Below are positions 41,773-53,700 of a DNA stretch of 64,000 bases, one piece after another. A program made the position numbers and the translations under genes. The notes beneath the pieces were generated by a model. That model saw nothing but the letters and a program-made list of their open reading frames with translations. It did no database searches and was not told the DNA's origin. Source of the DNA: Panulirus ornatus. Its lineage: Eukaryota > Arthropoda > Malacostraca > Decapoda > Palinuridae. The stretch lies in assembly GCF_036320965.1 (NCBI RefSeq), contig NC_092279.1, forward strand, positions 21,067,929 to 21,131,928, written 5' to 3'. Positions within the stretch are counted from its first letter, which is position 1. Each line of letters opens with the position of its first letter.

Positions 41773-44700
41773 TTTTATTTATTCATCTTATTTACTTTGC
41801 TTTGTCGCTGTCTCCTGCGTTAACGAGGTAGCGCAAGGAAACAGACGAAAGAATGGCCCAACCCACCCACATACCCATGTCCACACATGCACATATACAT
41901 ACCTATACATCTCAACGTATACATATATATACACACACAGACATATACATATATACACATGCACATAATTCATACTGTCTGCCTTTATTCATTCCTATCG
42001 CCACCTCACGACACATGAAAATAACAACCCCCTCCCCCCGCATGTGCGCGAGGTAGCTCTAGGAAAAGACACAAAGGCCACATTCATTCACACTTAGTCT
42101 CTAGCTGTCACGTATAATGCACTGAAACTACAGCTCCCTTTCCACATCCAGGCCCCACACAACTTTGCATGGTTTACCCCAGACACTTCATGCGCCCTGG
42201 TTCAATCCACTGACAGCATGTCCACCCCGGTATACCACATCATTCCAATTCACTCTATTCCTTGCACGCCTTTCACCCTCCTGCATGTTCAGGCCCTGAT
42301 CACTCAAAATCTTTCTCATTCCATCTTTCCACCTCCAATTTGGTCTCCCACTCCTCCTCGTTCCCTCCACCTCTGACACATATATCCTCTTTGTCAAGCT
42401 TTCCTCACTCATTCTCTCCATGTGACCAAACCATTTCAAAACACCCTCTTCTGCTCTCTCAACCACACTCTTTTTATCACCACACATCTCTCTTACCCTA
42501 TTATTACTTACTCGATCAAACCACCTCACACCACATAATGTCCTCAAACATCTCATTTCCAGCACATCCACCCTCCTCCGCACAACTCTATCTATAGCCC
42601 ACGCCTCGCACCCATATAACACTGTTGTATGGTTATATGATTTTCTCACTTTCAATTCCTTACTCTTCTCTTTTCAATGATGCTTCATAGTTATCCATCC
42701 TGACAGATTTTATTTCCCATCTTTCTGCACTACAGAAAACTAAGGTTTCACAACCATGAATAATCAATAAAAATACTCTAGTTAACAGAAATACTCTCCA
42801 TCAAAATGTATTCACCAACCAATGCAATTAACCAATAAGATTTGAAAAAATAAAGAAATGCCGAATGGCCTAAATTCATCTTGACTGTCTCAGAATATAG
42901 AAATGCTGAACGGCCTAAACTTACCTTGACTGTCTCAGTCTTTCCAGTGCCAGCAGGGCCTTCAGGTGCTCCTCCTAAATGTGCATGGTAAGCAGTGACA
43001 AGGGCATGGTGGGCACGACTTGTGAGAGGTGTTAATACAAGGCGCCCCTCAGCACCCACATACTCCCATCCCCATGGAAGAGTACAGTACAGCATCCTTG
43101 CCTCCACTTCATCATCATTCAGATAGCACCTGGCAGAATTTTAAACAAGAAAATAAATTGACCCCTTAAATTCATTTTTCTTTTTGATTTCATAAAATCT
43201 AATCATTTTCTCTCATAGCTTAGTAAGTGAGAGGAGATGTAAAACTTAATGTAAAGAGAAAGTGTGGTTAATATTGTATGAAATAAATTTCAGGAAATTT
43301 ATTGAATTACTGGATTAACCACCAAACAACTCTATCAAAAATCAAGCATTCAATCAAACACTGACAAATTAATCAATTACTGCCACGGATACTACTTGTT
43401 AACTTCACCTGTAATGACAATCAAATGATCATCACAAGACTCATTCCACCTTATTTCACACAACTAAAATATCTCTCTGAATCAACACTTCCTCTATTCT
43501 TGGATGTAAAAGTTTCAAATGTTCTATGATCCCCTTCCTTTTCATGAAAGCAAAGAATACATCTTTTGTTGGAATTAAAACTGCAGCAATGCAAACCTTT
43601 TGTGGGAACAAAAACTGCAGAAATGAAGTTGGGATTAAGAGACTAATTACATGGAAGTTTTCAGAACTTCCCTGCAATTAGTCTCATAGCATCGTATCTA
43701 AACCACGAAAACGAAACCAGTCAATACTCTGATAATGACCACTGGGTATGACTTTAATGCACTCATTACAGTTACAATATAGATCTTTGCTCATTAATTA
43801 GTGTGTGTACAGGAATTAATTTAACCTCAGAGAATGAGATTTCTAGCCACATGGCTTTAAAGTTAAGAGACTAGATCCATGAGGTGAACAATAAGCATTT
43901 CAGTAATATAATAGGCACAAACATCTCCCTTGGAAAATAAATGATGGAAGAGATTATAATCTGAGATCTAATAGTTTACAGACCATAAGCTATTCCCAAC
44001 TAAGTTGCTACTATACCAACTACCATTCTGCAATTTTTTTTTCCAAACAGTCAGTCAAACCAGTTGTTTTTATGTAAAAAAATATGGATTTAAAATCTCA
44101 CAATACCATATGTACAGTCTGAGATTGTTTTGAGTCTTCTCTTGTATTTCATTTTTTCATCACAAACTTTATTTGTATTTAATTTTCTCATCATAAACTC
44201 TTTCTGTACTTCTGAAAAAATAAACCTCTTTTTGGACAATACTCATCAACTGCCATAAAGTATTTGACACTATAGTGAATGGGAGACTGATTAAGAAGCT
44301 GGATCACCAGGCAAAATAAGGATGGGACTCCTTCAATGTGCAGATGATTATCTTAGTAAAAGGAAACAAAGTAAGTATGTCAGAGGAGTCTTTTCAAAAT
44401 GAGTAGATGTTATCAAAGGAAAGCCACACAGTTTTGGTCTGGGACTGCTGCTCTTTCTGAACTTTGTAAATGACTTGCCAGAAGAAGTGAACTCAAATAT
44501 GTTTGCAGATAACACAAATGTCATAAGGGAAATGAAAAGTGGGGAGGATTGCATCAACTTATGAGGACTAAAGTGATCACTGATAATTATATTTTTTTTT
44601 CATACTCGCCATCTCACACACCAGTGAGTAAGCATCAAGAACAGATTACTAAGCCTTAAAGGAAAAATCTTCACTTCACCCCCTTCTCTGCTCCTTCTTT

Positions 44701-47700
44701 TGGAAAAGTTAAATATGAGGGTAGGATTTCCAGCCACAGTATTCCTTCTCTCCATTCCTATCTTTAATAACAAATCTTTGCATGTTAATGTGATTTACTG
44801 AAAAGTTTTTGATAACAGCAAAATTATTATAAAATTGTGTAAAACTAGTGGTTGCTCCAGTTACACAGTGTTGTCAAGGGCAGGAGGGTGCTGACAACAA
44901 TGCCTCCACTTTTGCTAGAACACATTCTCCTACCTCATCTTGGTCAACATTCAGCACTGGACGAGCAAATGTCCATGAAATCACTCATCACATGATTTGA
45001 AGACAGATCATCATCGTTAAGTAATTCAGGATCATCTGCATGATCTAAATCTACCTAAAGCTGCTCAATTTCCCTCCTAGAAAACTCACAAAAATGCTGT
45101 CTTGGCACTAATGGAGGATGAGACTATGGGAAGAAATCATCTAGCACTGGTAACTCCATCATCATCTAGGCTTACCTCACAGCCTTGAAACAGAGGTACA
45201 AAACTCGGTGCATAAATCTATGCCTAAAAGGAGTTGTTCAGTTTGACTAGATATGCATACAGAATAGGTAACAGGCTAAGTTGTGTACACTAGAAAAAAT
45301 TAAGGACATTGAAGGATTAGAAAACAGAAAATCACATGTAAGAAGCATCAATAAGAGATGTATAATAAAAGTCTAAACATAAAAACGATGCACTGATGGA
45401 TGAATTCTACACAATAAATTATTCACTGGACAGGCAAAGTGGTTACCATCTGCTTACACTGCACTATCAGATTATATGGAATATTTCTACCACACCCACA
45501 TGTGGACTGCTGGCATACTGTCTACAAGCATACAGTCTCTCCATGTCACACATAATACTCGATAACACTTAATTCACATGGCTTGGTCTACGTAACTCTA
45601 GATTTTCCAGTGGTGAGCACTATGTGCTAGCCCTGCCTATTGGCAAAATGGTACGAGTAACAGATAGAAGTAATACGTACAAACATTTAGGAAAAAACGT
45701 TAGGAAGGAACATTTGGTGGGAGATAGATAGAAGTATTGGGAAAAAAACATTAGGCAGGAGCATTAGGCAGAAGTAGCAGGTTGGAACATTAGGTTAGAG
45801 TAGTCAGTAGAAACATTAGGTAGGAATCTCTCCAAACACTGCACTAGAGCTGCCCTCTATTAGTAACCTGTTACAGGTGAAGTACTGAAGGATACAAAGC
45901 AGCACCGGAGTTCACTAGTTGTGGAGAGACTTTCTTGCCGTGGGTACTCCCTTGCAAGAGTTTCAGGAGGAAAGAGGCATCCAAGATACAGATAGAAGAA
46001 TATTTCAGGAAGTATAGAACGCAACAGACTAAAAAAAAGTAGGAAGTAAGGTAGAAGAAATAAAAGATGAAAATATAGGAAATTCTAACTTGTTTGATGT
46101 AGTACATTCAGAATGTGTGTTAAACCACTAAGTAGGTTGTTGTGTAAATGTAGCTAAGGATATTAAATGAAACCAAACAAAACATGTTGCAAGTTGAAAT
46201 TATTAGCCTCTAGGAAAAATGGGATCCTTACCCGTTGCTAGCATGCAGGAGTGGTGCTGGGAGCCTCAGAAAAAACAAAAAACACTTGATCCACTTCATA
46301 TAAATAAGAATTGGGTTAAAGATAACTGACAGATGAATAAAACTGAGATATGATGCACATTTGAGTATACTTGTTAGACAAATAAATTGTCTGTATGGTT
46401 AATGATGCCTAAGAAAACAATCATCAACCAGAGAAAGTACATCTCTACTGAATGTTATTTCACAGGTGACTGTGGCCAACTGATCTATTACCTATATTTC
46501 TGAATATATTGTACTTACTTTCACGTAAAAATTCTACATACGTATGACCACAATTTCTCTTAAATCTGGATAAATCAGTTGTTCTTTATTTCAACACAGA
46601 TGTGCTGGAAATGAGATGTTTGAGGACAATGTGTGGTGTGAGGTGGTTTGATCGAGTAAGTAACGTAAGGGTAAGAGAGATGTGTGGAAATAAAAAGAGC
46701 GTGGTTGAGAGAGCAGAAGAGGGTGTTTTGAAATGGTTTGGGCACATGGAGAGAATGAGTGAGGAAAGATCGACCAAGAGGATATATGTGTCGGAGGTGG
46801 AGGGAACGAGGAGAAGAGGGAGACCAAATTGGAGGTGGAAAGATGGAGTGAAAAAGATTTTGTGTGATCGGGGCCTGAACATGCAGGAGGGTGAAAGGAC
46901 GGCAAGGAATAGAGTGAATTGGAGCGATGTGGTATACCGGGATTGACGTGCTGTCAGTGGATTGAATCAGGGCATGTGAAGCATCTGGGGTAAACCATGG
47001 AAAGCTGTGTAGGTATGTATATTTGCGTGTGTGGACGTATGTATATACATGTGTATGGGGGTGGGTTGGGCCATTTCTTTCGTCTGTTTCCTTGCGCTAC
47101 CTCGCAAACACAGGAGACAGCGACAAAGCAAAAAAAAAAAAAAAAAAAAGATGTAATTCTCAAGTGGATTTCAAAATATTATGCACTGTCTACAACCATA
47201 AATCTTCCCCTTTAGTTTACAGTGTTTAACACTTCAGATCCACAATTTTCCCATTTCTTCATAACAAATACAATTACAAATACCTTTTATCAATAGTAAT
47301 GGACTTACCGAAGTTGAGCGAGCCAAGAAAATGATTCTTCATTATTGACACCTTGACGAATCAAATTTCTAAGAACATCCCTAGCATATACCTGCCACCA
47401 AGATGAGTGTGGATAGGACATGACGTGATGGATTAGGAGGCAAAGTGGAGGATGTGCTCACTCTTGATGATACTGGAGTGGTAGGGGTACAAGGGGTGGC
47501 TGGAGTGCCTGGAGAATGAGGCGTACTGGAAGGAAGTCTACCACTATCCAGACTGCTCTTTCGTAGAGCAGAAACAGTTGACCGAACCTCACCCTGTAAT
47601 TGAAGTTTCAAATTCTGAAATACAGACCTCTGAGATTAAATTTCTGGTTAGAATATCTAACCTGATCATGAAAACACTTATTCAAAAAATCTACACCAGC

Positions 47701-50700
47701 AGTAGCATTACCTGAATAAAGTAGATTCAGTATACAAAGGTAATACAACCAAACAAATGAAATGTTTTGATTATGAGAAATTTTATGGAAGCATCAAGAA
47801 TGGCTTGATACTACAACAGCCTCTATGAGACTAATGACTGGCTTAAAGGGTACACTAATTATGGTAAAAAATAAGAAAGTTGTAAAAAAAAATGCAGTAT
47901 CTGGTATGAGAGACTACTGGTAGTAATCCCAGCCCTGTAAAAGTAATTCTAATATATCTGAGCAGAATTTGGAAAACATCACAGTTACTAAACCATTACC
48001 AAGTCTTCTTCACAGTAAACTAGGAAAAATCTTAGCCACAGAATAATCTTTGAGGAAGGATCAGGATCTCTACATAAAGACAGCTCTGGTTGATATTACT
48101 TTCTGCTCTATAGTCATGCCCAGTGGATGTGGCTAGCTTCCTAAGTGCTGCAGGAGTTTCATAAATACAGAAGGGATTCCTGGGGTAGGAAATATCTAAA
48201 GAAAAAATCATAAGTCTTCCTCATCCCATGGGTTAGGAAAGACTATCCATGTATCTTCTCCATGTCATACAATGCAATTAATAAGGTGGGAGCGTGGGGA
48301 AGTTGGGTTTACAACCCTAACCCTTCCTTGTATTATATTGTCATTTTAAAAAAAAATAGCAGAAGAAAGTGCCGAACAATGACTTTTTCTCAAAGTCTCA
48401 GGTTGGGGTGTCTGATGTAGCCAGGTTAAGAAAGAGGAGATAGGTGCTATGCTTGATTACAGGATTCTGGAAGAGGGAGGGATACAATGGTTTGGGAATA
48501 ACCAAAGATTAAAGTCAGGGGTTAGTATGAGGGATAGAAAAAGAGAATGTATCACTTCTGATACAGGAAGAGCTATGTAACTGTATTAAGTAGTGTAGGA
48601 AAGTGAGTTCAAGACTGCTGTGGGTAAGAATGAAAGCAGACTAAGAGAGATGGATGAATGTAACCGCTTATGCGCCCAGCAGTAAGAGGAGTGGAGGAAA
48701 AAGGGGTGTTTTTTGGAAGGAACAAAGGTAGTGCTTTGGCTATTTTGATATAAGAGATTGGATCCCAGTGGTAGGAAATATGAATGAAAGTGTGGGTGAA
48801 GTGGCATTTGCATGTATAATTGGAGGTATGGGGTATTAGGTGCAAATGAAAATGGAGAACAGATTGTTGTGCTGAAATAGGATTGGTAATTGGGAACACT
48901 TGGTTTAAAAAAAAGTGCACAGAGTACATAAGTTTACATGGGTAATTGGGTTTGAGGGTCAAGAGGCATTACTGGATTATATGCTAAAAGACAGATATTC
49001 ATTCACTTATATAAAATCTGAAACACCACTTTCAAAACTCAAGGTAAAAGCCTAGCAGGGCTTTAGTCAGGGTTATCTCAAGCCTGCTGATGTAGAAAAA
49101 CTGAATGAATCATCCATCACTGGTTAATTCTGTCACATGATAACCATTTTAAATATGGCCCATTTTCTTTCATCTTCAGTGACTAAAACAATTGTTATGC
49201 TTATAAACTCGTAATCTGAAAGCAATCTTGTCACAATATTTTTCCACACCCCATCAGCTATGTTTGAGTACTAAAAATAAATTAATCAATATTAGGTGGA
49301 AGTTTAGCAAAGCTAAGATGTATTCTGATGATAAAGACTCAGACCTGAATGAAAGCTGTCAGTTATGTAGGGCCTGAAGTCATCTGTTAACATCATCCAC
49401 TGGACTGTTCTGGTTGTTTACAACTGCAAGTTTTTCATGTCCTGCTGTATCCCCTAATTTCTCCACTATAAGTAAAACCCTAAGAGCATCTAAGACAGCA
49501 TCTGCACAATAAGAATTAAAACTCAAATTCAATCCTGAAAATTAAGAGTATCCATAAAGATTTCATCCCTTTCAACTATCATACAACATATGAGACTAGA
49601 TGAGGTCTACTTACACAGCTCAACAATCACACAACAGCCCATATACACCTCTGATGCCACAGCCCAGAGGTAAGGTAGGCCCAGCAATCTCTCACCCTCC
49701 TATCTTTATTGACCTCTGGAGGTCATGCCCCAGACCATGCCATAGCTTTCATCCCCCATTATTTACCAAATATAGACTATCAGTCTCTTTACAGAAGATT
49801 AAGGAAAATTCATAGGTATGCAAAAAAAACCCTTTTCTATGAATCCCAGCTTAACAGATTGTCCAAAAGGCCAAGGACAAAAGTGAAGACACTATAATCA
49901 TCAGCAGCTTCAAACAGAGCCAGTGCACTAATGTAGATTGAAGTGGGTGAAAAGTCACTTGGCATAGCTTACCTTTACATCATGATAATATAGGAATGAA
50001 CAGACTGCTACTGGGGCTCTGAGACCTGTGAATGTACACTTGCTGGCCTCATACCATTCACAATGGTTTCAGGAAGTAAATTTCTATGGACGACTCATTT
50101 TGAAAAGTCAGACAGTGTCTTCGTCAACTGTTCTCTCAGATGCTAACAACCCCCTGTCTTTACATAAAAATAAGCAGTGAGCCTTTACCTCAACCCTCAT
50201 TAGACACTCTTCTAAGGCTTGAGAGCCACCACAGATGGCTTGCTGAACTTCAGCAGTCCAAAAGATGTGTCGTACTGTCAGTGTCACTTGGAGTGGCCAA
50301 GGTGACAAATGAGTTTCCACATCTCCACTTCCACCTCGTCGAGACCAAGAGTCAGCTCCTGCAGAAGTCTTCATCTTCAGTGTATATGTCAAAGACTCCT
50401 GAAACTGAATGAGGAGAGAATAACAATCATCATGCTATGAGAGAAAATTAGTATCTATCAAGTATCATGGAAACTATCCAACACCACCCTGCCAGACATA
50501 CCCATCTAAAACTACTCTCCTAAGGCATGTTGGAGTCACAATATCCTATCCATGCTTTGGACACTATTCTTCTCTCCAGTATTATAAAAGTCTGTTCAAC
50601 ATAAGACCCCTCATGCCCAAGACATAATTTCCATGTTGAATACACTGAACTTCTCCTAAAGTGTTCTCCACCATTTCACTTGTTTTGCCCTGTGGACATG

Positions 50701-53700
50701 GCTGACTTCCTGAGAATTTTGCAAGCTCTGTAGAAGAGGGACTGATGGCAGATTTGAGAGAAAAACTTGAATTATATATTTAATAACCCTGCCTCACATT
50801 TCATAAACCTATATTCACAGATTCCCCTCCACTATCAAACGCAAAAATTACAAATCATATACATACCAAAATAAAGTGGCAAACACTAAACAACAATCTT
50901 CTCAACCCAACCTTAAACACCATCCCAACAGACATACACCCGTCTACAGTTAACTCCCCAGAAACAACACTTCCCACAAGTATGTAAGATGCTCTTTTCT
51001 CACCTTCCATTGTTCCAACATTACAAACACTGTTTTTGGCATATCACAAAAACCCTTCATACCAATAATGCACTCTCTCCATATAGACATGCACAAAAAA
51101 TATTAATGCTCTTTATGACCTGTGGCTCTGCCTTGTGGATATGGTCATCTTGCTTGAGTCTTGCTGGGGGCCTGAGAGAAGATAGAAGGGGCTTCTGGGA
51201 TAGAGTGGCAGATAGAAAAATTGAGAGATAAACAGATAGATAGATAGATAGATAAAGATAGATATAGATAAAGACAGACAGGCAAACAAATAAAGATAGA
51301 TATAGATAAAGACAGACAGGCAAACAAATAGGTAAGTAGATGCCAGACAGACAGACAGACTAACAGATAGATAGACAGACAGATTGATAGACATAATCTT
51401 AAGCCACTGAAATGCTCTGCCTCAACCCCTGATGGACTTGTGATAACATATATAAAGCATGGGCTCATATTCAGCAAAAGCTTCAAACAGTGACTGAACT
51501 TGAAAGAAGGAATACCAGCAAAAAAGACAGTAGTGGGGTACGGTGCTTCAAAGACAAAGTTCCTGAAGACTCCAGTAATTAATTTCTCTTAAAAGCTTTT
51601 GTAAGTATACTTGGTCATGAACAGATATCATACCTACATCACTGAACACAGACCTCATTTAATGTAGCCTTGTATAACATCTTTTTGTTTAACATACATG
51701 AATTTTTTTTTTTTTTTTTTTTTTTTTGTCGCTGTCTCCCGCATACAGTACACATGATAGTCAGGCAAACGTCAGACACATGTGGGTCAGTCACTTCCAT
51801 TAACTTTCTCCCCTATTAAAATGATACTTGACAAAAGTGAGAGGATAAAAAAAACATCCAGTCCACCACATCCTAACTTGCAACAAATTTTTCCCATGCA
51901 AGGAATAAGCCACTGGAAATGGAGGAGAGCAGGCCAGGAAGGTATCAGTGCACTGTCAGAGTGCAGCAGCAGTCATCAAAAACACTGCAGTCTCCAACAA
52001 ATTAGAGAATATTAATTACATGTAAACTTAATTTCTTATTGTATACAAATAATGTGTTTATCTATAAAACACCAAAATAACATCAGTAGAGCCATTACAG
52101 TTATAAAAAGAAGCCAATCAATATCACTTACTACAGTACGAACTGAAATCGTCAGAAACACATCTCCATAGGCATCATGTTATACGAACCCCTTTTAACA
52201 GATTTTTCACTTTACTCACATTCCTCTTGAATGCATCTCATCTATTATAAGAGGATGTCTATGTACTACATTATTATCAAAACCCATTCACTGCAGCTGT
52301 AGTATATATGCAGTTGCAATGTAAGTAATCAAAATCTTGACCTGCTCATCTCTACCTCTGCCTCAAGGTAAACATACATACAGACATTAACACCTGTAGT
52401 GGCATCCCACACACTGTTGTTGGAAACTTACAGCCTACCAGCCTTTAGTTTTTCCAAACACTTGTCGGGCTATGCAAAAATGTCAAAGTGTCCCGTGCAA
52501 GACCTTTGCCCTATTACCACATAATTTGTAAAGCTGTGAGGTTTTTCCAAAATATAAATGTATGTTATAAAAACCCTCAGTAAATGTATTTGATTGTGAC
52601 AAAAATACTTGCAAAAACACCACACACCTCATTTTGTTTGCCTGACAACAGAACAGCATAACCATGAGGGTGTATAACATGAGTACCATAAGTAATTTTC
52701 ACCATGTTGAGTTATATATCACTATATGCATAAAATCTTCTCATAAATGCTTTGAATGAAATTGGAAAAATACATTTCTTGTGTACAATAGATTTTAGAA
52801 CTGCTTTAATGGGAGTTAAACTTAAACATTTTTATGGTCTTACACCTACAGTGCAATATCATTACATCTTGGCTAGATTTCCAGGGTAACACCCTAACCT
52901 TAATACTGATGTGTAAGCAAATCAGCATTATAGATTAAGAATACCTACTCCTTGATACAAGAGAGTACTTGTATGAAATTACAGATTATGGTAATCTGTT
53001 TGTAAGAACTGGTGAACAAATTCAGAGCACTACCAAAGTTGCAGTAGTGATCAAAAAGTGAATGATGATAGCTAATCAAAAAGTCAAGGTGATTGGCTGA
53101 GGTGGAAAGACTGGGGAATTACTCTCTATTTTGCAAAATTCAATCTTACAATGAGCTTGTTTTGAAACACAAATAAGTGAAACCTTAGCGGTATCTCTGA
53201 CACCTGTTCCCTCCCTGAACTCCCTCAAGGGGGAGGCCATTGCATATATGACAACAGTACACAGTAACTAACTATATATATACATAAAGAGCTCTGTTAA
53301 TACTGAACTTAGAATCTTAAATTAAGTATGAATGGCTTTTTCACCTTGCATCTTGTAAAAAAATTTGTTTATCTCACCTGGAGGAGCCAGTTCTCAATAC
53401 TCTGGCGGGCCTGAGCAGTCGACAACTTTTTGATAAGAGAAACAACCTCACCCTCCCTGCTTGCCACAGCATAGATATCATACTGTTCATCCAGGTAGAG
53501 GGAGTGGACACCATCAAAACACTTTCGTATATGTTGTTCCAGTTGCATCACATTTTTTTCACACAGCAGTGCTGTCAATTCCTCATTAGACAGGAAATAC
53601 AACCTAAAGAAGGTAGAGTTAGTTATATATCAATTTTCTTTAATTCCACTACCATATCAAGAGTTGATCACACAGGTCCTTAAATTATGTCCAGTGAAGG

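Noticed and set aside
48586..48962. Minus-strand open frames of 75-117 codons as a gene
   Set aside because: They are antisense to a decayed LINE endonuclease domain that reads on the plus strand.
51057..51486. Ser/Leu/Tyr-rich open frames of about 90-113 codons on the minus strand
   Set aside because: They translate the GATA/GACA microsatellite; they are low complexity with no domain.
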